A DNA stretch of 5,168 nt from Candidatus Woesearchaeota archaeon (lineage in GTDB: Archaea; Nanobdellota; Nanobdellia; Woesearchaeales; CG1-02-33-12), in NCBI GenBank assembly GCA_003561825.1, contig PWVO01000138.1, positions 1 through 5,168 on the forward strand. The letters run 5' to 3'. A program made the translations under genes and the position numbers. Positions 1 through 5,125 of the stretch are shown in pieces (the first letter of the stretch is position 1; each line of letters starts with the position of its first letter). The notes under the pieces are model-generated. The model had not been told where the DNA came from and ran no database searches. It saw nothing but the letters and a program-made list of their open reading frames with translations.

Positions 1-16
1 TGTTTTTTCTTTTTTC
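1..16 (+). terminator. T-rich tract, likely terminator of a gene left of the window
   Basis: Two runs of six T split by a single C, followed by an A/T-rich stretch with no open frame. Archaeal RNA polymerase terminates at such oligo-T tracts without needing a hairpin. No hairpin is visible before it, and the gene it would serve lies outside the window, so the call rests on composition and position alone. Confidence 0.4.
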
Positions 17-133
17 AACAATTATAATTCAGACCTTATTATCATTATTCTTATAATTTATTAATCCGGAATCTTTTCAGAAAAATCCCCTAAGGCCTTA
101 TTAATCCCAGCAGCTTAATCTCCCTGTGAAACC
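17..133. other. Non-coding A/T-rich leader of the OB-fold gene
   Basis: I see no gene here on either strand: the frames close quickly, for example a minus-strand ATG at 45 meets a stop after seven codons. Two candidate TATA elements for the gene at 134 are present. One lies at about 51-60 (TTATAATTTA) and would leave a leader of roughly 50 nt. The other is a weaker CTTATTAA at about 97-104, close to the 26-28 nt spacing of the other promoters in this window. Neither matches the TTTAAATA element seen elsewhere, so the start of transcription is undecided. A perfect but short AAGGCCTT palindrome at 92-99 has no evident role. Confidence 0.4.
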
Positions 134-493
134 ATGGCTTCAGTTGATGACAGCATGCTCCTGAAAATATCAATCTTAGTTATGCTCGCAGGAATCTCAG
201 CCCTGTTCATAATCTCAGAAAGAACAGAAATCCCAGAAACAAGCATAAAAGAAATAAAAGAATCAGGCCAGACAGGCACATCACTGAAAATAACAGGAGA
301 AATAACCCGCTACTCAGACACAGAAAAAGTGGCATTCCTTGAAATAGCCCACCAGGACACAATAACAGTAGTAGTCTTCAAAGACAAAGACTTTGCAATA
401 AGCCCAGGCACAAAAGTAGAGATAACAGGAACAACAGACGAGTTCAGAGGCCAGATCCAGGTAATAGCAAATGAGATCAGAACAATCAGCTAG
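134..493 (+). CDS. Membrane-anchored OB-fold protein
   Basis: A 119-residue protein. Residues about 8-28 form one hydrophobic segment (LLKISILVMLAGISALFIIS), followed by a short charged linker. Residues about 50-117 have the alternating strand pattern of an OB-fold of the tRNA_anti/nucleic-acid-binding type: a KITGEI strand, a central TITVVVFKD strand, a PGTKVEITG turn and strand, then a closing QIQVIANEI strand. Small proteins of this shape, one helix plus an OB-fold, are familiar from DPANN archaeal genomes. Their role is not established, and binding of nucleic acid or oligosaccharide is only inferred from the fold. The ATG at 134 keeps the whole hydrophobic segment. The SD is weak at best (TGTGA four bases upstream), and a GTG at 126 is out of frame. 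The tail overlaps the converging gene on the other strand by 8 nt. Orientation in the membrane cannot be decided from the charges. Confidence 0.8.
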   Translation: MASVDDSMLLKISILVMLAGISALFIISERTEIPETSIKEIKESGQTGTSLKITGEITRYSDTEKVAFLEIAHQDTITVVVFKDKDFAISPGTKVEITGTTDEFRGQIQVIANEIRTIS

Positions 494-731
494 GCCTTTC
501 CTTCTCTTCAGCCAGCTTCTCAGCCCTCTTGATCATGCTGCTCTTAAGCCCGATAAAAACACCCCCTGGCTTGCCAGCGCAGTAAGTGGCTTCCTTGTCA
601 TGAATAACCTTAGCAAGCTCCTCACTCTCAATATCAATATGCATAATCCTTGAGTTAGTCTCAGGATCCTTCTTGTGCAAATACACTTTAACACCCTTAA
701 TCTCAATCTTGCTCTTTGCAGGCCCAGCCAT
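486..731 (-). CDS. Conserved-looking small protein of unknown function
   Basis: An 81-residue soluble protein that I do not recognise. The N-terminal half alternates like beta strands (KIEIKGVKVYLHK, then SRIMHIDI). A short helical stretch (SEELAKVIHD) follows, then a Cys-Ala-Gly-Lys-Pro-Gly-Gly turn containing the only cysteine (residue 51). A charged C-terminal helix closes it (about residues 63-79, rich in Lys and Glu). The start at 731 is preferred because GGAG at 741-738 sits six bases upstream and extends into a near match to the archaeal SD (GGAGATGAT). An ATG two codons earlier, at 737, overlaps the upstream stop as ATGA but would have the SD touching it. It is the last gene of the minus-strand cluster, 2 nt after the DUF131 gene, so translational coupling is likely. 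Coding reality is supported by the SD, the spacing and the sensible amino-acid composition. Confidence 0.75.
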   Translation of the reverse strand: MAGPAKSKIEIKGVKVYLHKKDPETNSRIMHIDIESEELAKVIHDKEATYCAGKPGGVFIGLKSSMIKRAEKLAEEKERPS

Positions 732-732
732 A

Positions 733-743
733 ATCATCTCCTC
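733..743 (-). promoter_or_regulatory. Ribosome binding site that decides the start at 731
   Basis: Read on the minus strand, GAGGAGATGAT lies inside the last codons and stop of the DUF131 gene. GGAG is six bases from the ATG at 731 and directly abuts the ATG at 737. The normal archaeal spacing favours 731. Confidence 0.6.
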
Positions 744-961
744 ATGTATAAATTAAAAACAAGCCAAAACACCATAACAGCAAGAGAGGCAGCAACAGCA
801 AAAAACAGCATTTTCCTGTCACTTGCAAACCCAAAAGGAATAAAACCAACAAAGCCTGCTACCGCATACCTTGAATTAGGCCTCTCCTGCAAAGCTATGC
901 CTAGCAAAATCAAAACAATTCCAGCTGCAACAACAAGAAAACCAATCTCAGCAATCCTCAT
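734..961 (-). CDS. DUF131 / TIGR00304-type small membrane protein
   Basis: A 75-residue protein that is almost wholly membrane-embedded. A first hydrophobic helix spans residues about 5-25 (IGFLVVAAGIVLILLGIAL). A short polar loop (QERPNSRY) and a glycine-rich stretch (AVAGFVGFIPFGFASDRK, about 33-50) follow, then a second helix (about 51-71) and a basic end, MRR. The G-x-I-P-x-x-F-x-S-D-[KR] loop is the hallmark I associate with the archaeal DUF131 family (typically GPIPIxFGSDK), and the length fits. The function of that family is unknown. The ATG follows the stop of the gene before it after a single base and has no clear SD, so it probably depends on translational coupling. Its end carries the SD of the next gene. 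The basic C-terminus suggests that this end faces the cytoplasm. Confidence 0.78.
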   Translation of the reverse strand: MRIAEIGFLVVAAGIVLILLGIALQERPNSRYAVAGFVGFIPFGFASDRKMLFFAVAASLAVMVFWLVFNLYMRR

Positions 962-962
962 C

Positions 963-1256
963 TTAATTTAATTTTTTTTCAAGATCCTTAAGCGCAGAGT
1001 CAACTGCAACAAAAAGGTTTTTGTCAGAGGAAGATGCAGACTTCTCATCACCGCTGATAGTAACAGCAGCATCAACAGAAAAAACATCCCCTTCCTTTTT
1101 CATCTCAACCCCAAGCTTCTCATAGCCCTTAAAACTGTCAGATATCTTCCTGCTGTAAGACCCAAGTATCTTCTTTAGAATAATCATTGACCCGCCGTCA
1201 ATCTCTGAAAAGCCGCTAAGCTCAATATTCCCGCCAAGAGTTATTTTATCACACAC
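963..1256 (-). CDS. Small HPF/RaiA-like protein (tentative), GTG start
   Basis: A 97-residue soluble protein. The predicted order is strand (about 4-15), long helix (about 22-42), strand (about 45-54), strand (about 57-68), a Ser-rich charged loop (70-80) and a C-terminal helix (LFVAVDSALKDLEKKLN, 81-97). This resembles the ribosome hibernation factor HPF/RaiA fold, whose last helix typically reads as an AxDxxxxKLExQL pattern. A related possibility is the PHA-granule-regulator-like family (PF09650), which has similar order and size. The strand and helix assignment is my reading, not a computed prediction. The GTG start at 1256 is chosen because a near-perfect SD ends five bases upstream and an in-frame TGA lies at 1265-1263. 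The next ATG (residue 24) would remove the first strand. It lies 78 nt after alaX and 1 nt before the DUF131 gene. Confidence 0.55.
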   Translation of the reverse strand: MCDKITLGGNIELSGFSEIDGGSMIILKKILGSYSRKISDSFKGYEKLGVEMKKEGDVFSVDAAVTISGDEKSASSSDKNLFVAVDSALKDLEKKLN

Positions 1257-1261
1257 TATGC

Positions 1262-1271
1262 ATCACCCCTC
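1262..1271 (-). promoter_or_regulatory. Strong Shine-Dalgarno site for the GTG start at 1256
   Basis: The minus strand reads GAGGGGTGAT, which contains GGTGAT, an exact complement of part of the archaeal 16S rRNA tail. Five bases separate it from GTG at 1256. An ATG at 1263 and a GTG at 1266 lie within or beside it, but both frames close at a TGA within six codons. Confidence 0.75.
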
Positions 1272-1290
1272 TATATAATCCCTTGATTTT

Positions 1291-1306
1291 TCAGTATAAA
1301 AAACTT
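1291..1306 (-). promoter_or_regulatory. Candidate TATA box, also a T-run that may end alaX transcripts
   Basis: On the minus strand this reads as a run of six T followed by ATACTGA. TTTTATAC is centred near 1297, which would place transcription start near 1271, just in front of the SD of the GTG-started gene. The same T-run lies about 30 nt past the alaX stop and could act as an archaeal oligo-T terminator. If it does not stop transcription fully, alaX and the three downstream genes form one operon. Confidence 0.4.
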
Positions 1307-1334
1307 TCTAAAATAGAATATAGAATTATCTATA

Positions 1335-1973
1335 CTAAGATACTAAAGTTACCTCTATCCTTTCTTTTCCAGCCCCAATATTCTTCCTCTTAAGCTTAAT
1401 CCCGCCAATCTCCCCTGTATTCCTTACATGAGTGCCCCCGCAGGGCATCAGCCACTTAGAGCACGCCCAAACCCTTTTAGAAGGGTCTTTTTCATCTTTA
1501 AAGGCCTTTACATCCCAATTTTTTAATATCTCAGAATTAGCCTTCTCTTCAATATCAGGCAAAACCTCAGATATAGGCTTGCTGCAAAGAAAATCCAGCC
1601 TTGCCTTATCCTCACTTATATTAGACCCAATAACCTTAAGCTGTCCAGCAGCCTCAGTAAAATAATAATAAACAATATGCGCAGCAGAATGCAGCCTCAT
1701 AATCCTATGCCTTCTCTCCCAGTCAATCTTCACAATAACATTGTCGCCAATGCCAAAATCAGGAACCTTCTCAAGAACATACATAATATCATCACTCTCA
1801 GCAACAGCCTCAAGAACATTAATACCCCCTATAGTCCCTTTATCAGATGCCTGGCCCCCGGAAAAAGCAAAAAAAACAGTCCTGTCAAGCCAAACCCTGT
1901 TGTCTTCAATAGCCTCAACAACAGCTGCGCACTCCTTCATATAAGGGTCATGCCAGAAAATCCTCTCAACCAT
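1335..1973 (-). CDS. alaX: AlaX-type alanyl-tRNA editing protein
   Basis: A 212-residue free-standing editing domain related to the editing and C-Ala-adjacent region of alanyl-tRNA synthetase. Enzymes of this family hydrolyse Ser-tRNA(Ala), and often Gly-tRNA(Ala), in trans in the cytoplasm. The zinc site is complete: HSAAH gives His95 and His99, and CGGTH gives Cys178 and His182. An N-terminal beta-barrel precedes it, with the family motif FSGGQASDKG at residues 37-46 (usually GGQxxDxG). The length fits the AlaX-M group (about 215 residues), which lacks the C-Ala domain. No truncation or missing ligand is seen. The ATG at 1973 has no SD but lies about 26 nt from a TATA element, so the mRNA is probably leaderless. 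It is divergent from the methylthiotransferase gene, another tRNA-related enzyme, and heads the minus-strand cluster. Confidence 0.93.
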   Translation of the reverse strand: MVERIFWHDPYMKECAAVVEAIEDNRVWLDRTVFFAFSGGQASDKGTIGGINVLEAVAESDDIMYVLEKVPDFGIGDNVIVKIDWERRHRIMRLHSAAHIVYYYFTEAAGQLKVIGSNISEDKARLDFLCSKPISEVLPDIEEKANSEILKNWDVKAFKDEKDPSKRVWACSKWLMPCGGTHVRNTGEIGGIKLKRKNIGAGKERIEVTLVS

Positions 1974-1994
1974 AGCAAATCCAAAACAACAAAA

Positions 1995-2002
1995 TTATAT
2001 AA
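1995..2002. promoter_or_regulatory. Symmetric TATA box shared by alaX and the methylthiotransferase gene
   Basis: TTATATAA is its own reverse complement. It sits almost in the middle of the 52-nt gap between the two divergent ATGs: 25.5 nt from the alaX start (1973) and 27.5 nt from the methylthiotransferase start (2026), measured from its centre. Both sides carry a purine/A-rich flank on the upstream side, as expected for a B-recognition element. Neither gene has an SD. No other TATA-like element lies in the gap, so one element probably directs transcription both ways. Confidence 0.75.
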
Positions 2003-2025
2003 AGATTTTTGTTTTAGCCTGCTTA

Positions 2026-3318
2026 ATGGCAAAAATATACATAGAAACATTCGGCTGCTCTGCAAACACAAACAACTCAGAGATAATAGCAGGCCTTCTT
2101 CAGAAAAAAGGCCATACAATTTCAGAAAATGAAGAACACGCAGAAATCATAGTATTAAACACCTGCACAGTAAAAAAGCCCACAGAGAGCAAAATAAAAA
2201 AAAGGCTCGCAGGGCTCCACAAAAAAAGAAAAAAAATAATCACAGCAGGCTGCATGGCAGAAGTGCAGGCAGATGAAATAAAAAAATCAGCTCCAGAAGC
2301 AGCAATACTTGGCCTCAAAAGCCTTGGCAGCATATGCAAAGCAGTAGACAGCCTCACAAAAAACAAAATATTTGAAGAACTAAGCAAAGCACATGAGCAA
2401 AAGCTCTTATTCCCTGAAAAAAGAAAAAACCCTGTAATAGGAATACTTCAGGTATCAGAAGGCTGCTTAGGCAAATGCAGCTACTGCATTGTAAGACTGG
2501 CAAAAGGAAAGCTCTTCTCATACACAGAATCAGAAATAATTGAAAAAGCAAAATCAATGATAAAGCAAGGCTGCAAAGAAATATGGTTCACAAGCCAGGA
2601 CACAGCAGCCTATGGCCTGGACTCAGGCAGAGGAATAATCAGCCTTCTCAAAAAATTAAATTCCCTTGAAGGCAGCTTCATGATAAGAATAGGAATGATG
2701 AACCCGCAGCACTTAATCCCTGTTGCAGATGAGATGGCTGAAACAATAAACAAAGGCAAAATATTTCATTTCCTCCACATTCCTTTGCAATCGGGCAGCA
2801 GCAGAATCCTTAAGAAAATGAACAGGCCTTACACTGCTGAAGATTTCTTAAAATTAGCAGAAAAAATGAGAAAAAAAATAAGCAACCTCACAATAAGCAC
2901 AGACATTATCTGCGGCTTTCCAGGAGAAACAGAAAAAGACTTCATGGATACAGTTGATTTAATAAAAAAATCCAGGCCAGATGTCCTCAACATCTCAAGA
3001 TTCTGGCCAAGGCCAGGCACAGAAGCAGAAAAAATGCCAGGCCAGATACACGGCAATACCACAAAACAGCGCAGCCAGGCTCTAACAAAAGAATTCAGGA
3101 AAATAGCACTTGAAAAAAACAAAAAATGGATCAGCTGGAAAGGCCAGGCATTAGTAGATGAAAAACAGAAAAACTGCTATATTGCAAGAAACATCTCCTA
3201 TAAGCCCATAGTTATCAAAAGCGCAAAAACCCTTCTCAGCAAAAAAATAACCATAGAAATAACAGGCGCAACAGAATGCACCCTAAGAGGAAAAATTACC
3301 AAACAAAACCCTTTTTAG
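2026..3318 (+). CDS. tRNA t6A37 methylthiotransferase (archaeal MtaB type)
   Basis: A 430-residue radical-SAM enzyme that adds a methylthio group to C2 of N6-threonylcarbamoyl-adenosine 37 in tRNAs reading ANN codons. The N-terminal domain (about 1-110) holds the auxiliary cluster ligands Cys11, Cys47 and Cys76 in the motifs ETFGCSAN, NTCTVK and AGCMAE. The radical-SAM core (about 135-360) carries Cys147-x3-Cys151-x2-Cys154, followed by SQDTAAYG (190-197), HIPLQSGS (251-258), TDIICGFPGET (292-302) and NISRFWPRPGT (322-332). A TRAM-type tail spans about 368-426. The motifs match the archaeal/eukaryotic branch (MtaB/CDKAL1, TIGR01578-like) rather than bacterial MiaB or RimO. SQDTAAYG has Ala where Gly is usual. 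The ATG at 2026 has no SD and lies about 27 nt from the shared TATA box, so a leaderless mRNA is expected. The coding sequence is intact despite several A7-A8 runs. Confidence 0.95.
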   Translation: MAKIYIETFGCSANTNNSEIIAGLLQKKGHTISENEEHAEIIVLNTCTVKKPTESKIKKRLAGLHKKRKKIITAGCMAEVQADEIKKSAPEAAILGLKSLGSICKAVDSLTKNKIFEELSKAHEQKLLFPEKRKNPVIGILQVSEGCLGKCSYCIVRLAKGKLFSYTESEIIEKAKSMIKQGCKEIWFTSQDTAAYGLDSGRGIISLLKKLNSLEGSFMIRIGMMNPQHLIPVADEMAETINKGKIFHFLHIPLQSGSSRILKKMNRPYTAEDFLKLAEKMRKKISNLTISTDIICGFPGETEKDFMDTVDLIKKSRPDVLNISRFWPRPGTEAEKMPGQIHGNTTKQRSQALTKEFRKIALEKNKKWISWKGQALVDEKQKNCYIARNISYKPIVIKSAKTLLSKKITIEITGATECTLRGKITKQNPF

Positions 3319-3323
3319 CTTTT
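3310..3323 (+). terminator. Possible oligo-T terminator at the end of the methylthiotransferase gene
   Basis: CCTTTTTAGCTTTT covers the stop codon and gives two short T-runs just before the next promoter. Archaeal termination can use such tracts. The runs are short, so the support is modest. Confidence 0.3.
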
Positions 3324-3331
3324 AAACAAAG

Positions 3332-3342
3332 CATTTAAATAT
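3332..3342 (+). promoter_or_regulatory. TATA box of the M48 protease gene
   Basis: CATTTAAATAT contains TTTAAATA, centred 26.5 nt upstream of the ATG at 3364. The same 11 bases recur in front of the gene at 5126. No SD precedes the ATG, so transcription probably starts at or next to the start codon. Confidence 0.7.
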
Positions 3343-3363
3343 TAAATCTGAAAATCTTTCTGC

Positions 3364-5034
3364 ATGAGCATAAAACTGCATCTTGCATCATTGTTCACAC
3401 TAGGGCTTTTATCAGGCCTTGTCTTTACAATAATACTTTCAGCCTCATATCTAGGTGGATTTCTCTCATGGCCCATAGTCATCCTTGCAGTAATTGCCTT
3501 TAATTTTTTCATGTGGCTTGTTGGCCCTTATATATCAGATTATATCTACAAGTTTTTTTATAAAATTGAGTTCTATGATTATGAGGAATTAAAAGAACAC
3601 CAATATGCAAAATTTATGAAGCAGGTTTGCGACAAGCACAAAATCAAATTTCCAAGAATAGGCATTATTAAAGACCAGAACCCAACAGCATTCACATACG
3701 GCTCAGCAGCATTCAATGCAAGAATCGTATTTACAGAAGGCTTATTTAATTTTTTAGAAGAAGAAGAGCTTGAGGCAGTTGCAGCCCATGAGCTTGGCCA
3801 TATCATAAACAAAGACTTTATCATCATGACTATTGCAGCGACATTAGTGGAAGTTCTTTATGTCTTATATGTTGTTTTTACGCGCTCAAGAGCAGGAACA
3901 TCAACAGGCATCTTTGGAAGAAAAGCCCAGAGAAGAGGCAATTACCTTGTTTTAGTAGGTTTTGTTTCACTTTTTTTCTACTGGATTGCCACTTATATTT
4001 TACTTTTTCTAAGCAGGCTCAGGGAATACTATGCTGATGAATTCTCAGCAAAAGAAACAGGTGACTCAAACTTGCTTTCTGCTGCCCTGATCAAGATAGC
4101 ATACGGAATTGCTGCAACCAAGGAAACAGAAAAAACAGCGCGTTTGCTAAACACAACAAGATCCCAGGGAATTTTTGACTTTAAAGCAGCAAAGGATCTT
4201 GGCTTGGTGTGCCAGAACACCAGCAACAAGAAAGACCTTATGGAGAGAGCCCTGTTGTTTGATATAGTAAACCCATGGGCATGGATTCTGCAGCTAAAGT
4301 CAACCCACCCATTAGTTGGAAAAAGAATCAAAAGGCTTTCAGGCTTAACTGAATCACCAGTATTTGAATTTGAAAACATTATCCATAAAGAAGTTGACAG
4401 GCAAAGGCTCTGGAAAAACTTTTTTACAGATTTTTTTATTGCAAACTCAACAAAATTAATAATTATGGCAACAATTATAATTGTTTTCCTGAGCATAGTT
4501 TATAATCAGCCATATTTCATCCCAGTCGTGATAACTGGAATAATCCTTTTGATAATTTTTTCAGCTGTCAAGATTAAGTACAGATTTCCTTTAAATAATT
4601 TCAATGAAACTTCTATTATTAACTGTATGGCAGACATTTATGCATCCCCTGTAAGAGGCAATCCAGTTAAAATAACAGGCAAGGCAATAGGCCGCGGCAA
4701 AGCAGGTTTTATATTCGGCGAGGACATGATATTTCAGGACAAGACAGGGTTTATATACCTGAATTATGAAAGTGCAATACCCTTGCTTGGAAACCTTTTT
4801 TTTGCATGGAAAAAACTAGAGACCTTATTAGGAAAGCCAGCTGTTTCAACAGGCTGGTTTCTTAGAGGAAATACGCATCACCTTGAGCTGTATAATTACA
4901 AGTCTGAAACAGAATCTATCCAAAGTTATGTAAGATTCTGGGCTGTCCTTGGAGCAGTCCTTAACATCTTCTTATGGTCTTTTGTTGCATTAGCAGCTTA
5001 CCTAATCCTTAAGTTCAGTTTATTTTTAATTTAA
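3364..5034 (+). CDS. HtpX-like M48 membrane metalloprotease with C-terminal OB-like domain
   Basis: A 556-residue integral membrane zinc protease, of the kind that degrades misfolded membrane proteins. Hydrophobic helices lie at about 8-28 and 33-56. The catalytic part follows, with the zinc motif HELGH at 142-146 (Glu143 catalytic), helices at about 152-173 and 193-216, the third ligand Glu221 in EYYADE, and the family motif STHPLVGKRI at 313-322. Classic HtpX ends near this point (about 280-300 residues). Here two more helices (about 364-380 and 383-402) are followed by a soluble domain (about 416-512) with strands KITGKAIGRG, EDMIFQDKTGFIYLNY and STGWFLRG, and by a last hydrophobic segment (about 526-555). 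The GRG-x-G...ED...QDxTG pattern is one I recall from longer prokaryotic M48 proteins, and I read it as OB-like. The leaderless start at 3364 is supported by the TATA box. Function beyond proteolysis is inferred. I leave the symbol blank because orthology to htpX is not certain. Confidence 0.9.
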   Translation: MSIKLHLASLFTLGLLSGLVFTIILSASYLGGFLSWPIVILAVIAFNFFMWLVGPYISDYIYKFFYKIEFYDYEELKEHQYAKFMKQVCDKHKIKFPRIGIIKDQNPTAFTYGSAAFNARIVFTEGLFNFLEEEELEAVAAHELGHIINKDFIIMTIAATLVEVLYVLYVVFTRSRAGTSTGIFGRKAQRRGNYLVLVGFVSLFFYWIATYILLFLSRLREYYADEFSAKETGDSNLLSAALIKIAYGIAATKETEKTARLLNTTRSQGIFDFKAAKDLGLVCQNTSNKKDLMERALLFDIVNPWAWILQLKSTHPLVGKRIKRLSGLTESPVFEFENIIHKEVDRQRLWKNFFTDFFIANSTKLIIMATIIIVFLSIVYNQPYFIPVVITGIILLIIFSAVKIKYRFPLNNFNETSIINCMADIYASPVRGNPVKITGKAIGRGKAGFIFGEDMIFQDKTGFIYLNYESAIPLLGNLFFAWKKLETLLGKPAVSTGWFLRGNTHHLELYNYKSETESIQSYVRFWAVLGAVLNIFLWSFVALAAYLILKFSLFLI

Positions 5035-5125
5035 GACTATTCTAACTTTATTAGGCCAAGATTTATCATACTTCCTCATACAAAAAAGAAAACATTTAAA
5101 TATCTCCTGCAAGCTTTATTAATCC
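5035..5125. other. Short intergenic gap with a promoter
   Basis: The gap carries no gene on either strand. Its right part holds the TATA element of the next gene. No strong T-run follows the protease stop. The T-rich stretch at about 5018-5031, inside the last codons, could help termination, but this is weak. Confidence 0.4.
5093..5103 (+). promoter_or_regulatory. TATA box of the gene at 5126
   Basis: CATTTAAATAT is identical to the element in front of the protease gene. It is centred about 27.5 nt upstream of the ATG at 5126 and preceded by an A-rich BRE-like flank (AAGAAAA). No SD is present, so a leaderless mRNA is expected. Confidence 0.7.

Noticed and set aside
92..99. AAGGCCTT palindrome as an operator
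   Set aside because: It is only eight bases, occurs once, and has no second copy or clear relation to a promoter.
126..136. GTG at 126 as an alternative start for the OB-fold gene
   Set aside because: It is out of frame with the coding sequence by two bases. The ATG at 134 keeps the complete membrane segment.
675..971. Plus-strand 98-codon open frame over the DUF131 gene
   Set aside because: It is antisense to a recognisable membrane protein family, and its translation is low-complexity Ala/Thr/Lys.
1271..1280. GATTATATAG on the minus strand as the TATA box of the HPF-like gene
   Set aside because: It would place transcription start at about 1249, inside the gene and downstream of its strong SD. 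The element near 1297 fits better.
1741..1944. Plus-strand 67-codon open frame inside alaX
   Set aside because: It is antisense to the conserved GGQASDKG region. Its Ser/Thr/Pro-rich translation shows no family features.
1677..2132. Plus-strand 151-codon open frame across the alaX start and the divergent promoter
   Set aside because: It is antisense to alaX, crosses the TATA region and runs into the methylthiotransferase gene in another frame. Its translation is Asn/Pro/Lys-rich with no domain pattern.
2829..3122. Minus-strand 97-codon open frame inside the methylthiotransferase gene
   Set aside because: It is Phe/Leu/Ser-rich, antisense to conserved radical-SAM motifs, and has no SD or promoter of its own.
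4029..4496. Minus-strand 155-codon open frame inside the protease gene
   Set aside because: It lies wholly antisense to a well-supported protease coding region that includes the EYYADE and HPLVGKR motifs. Its Ser/Phe-rich translation is typical of the reverse of such codons.
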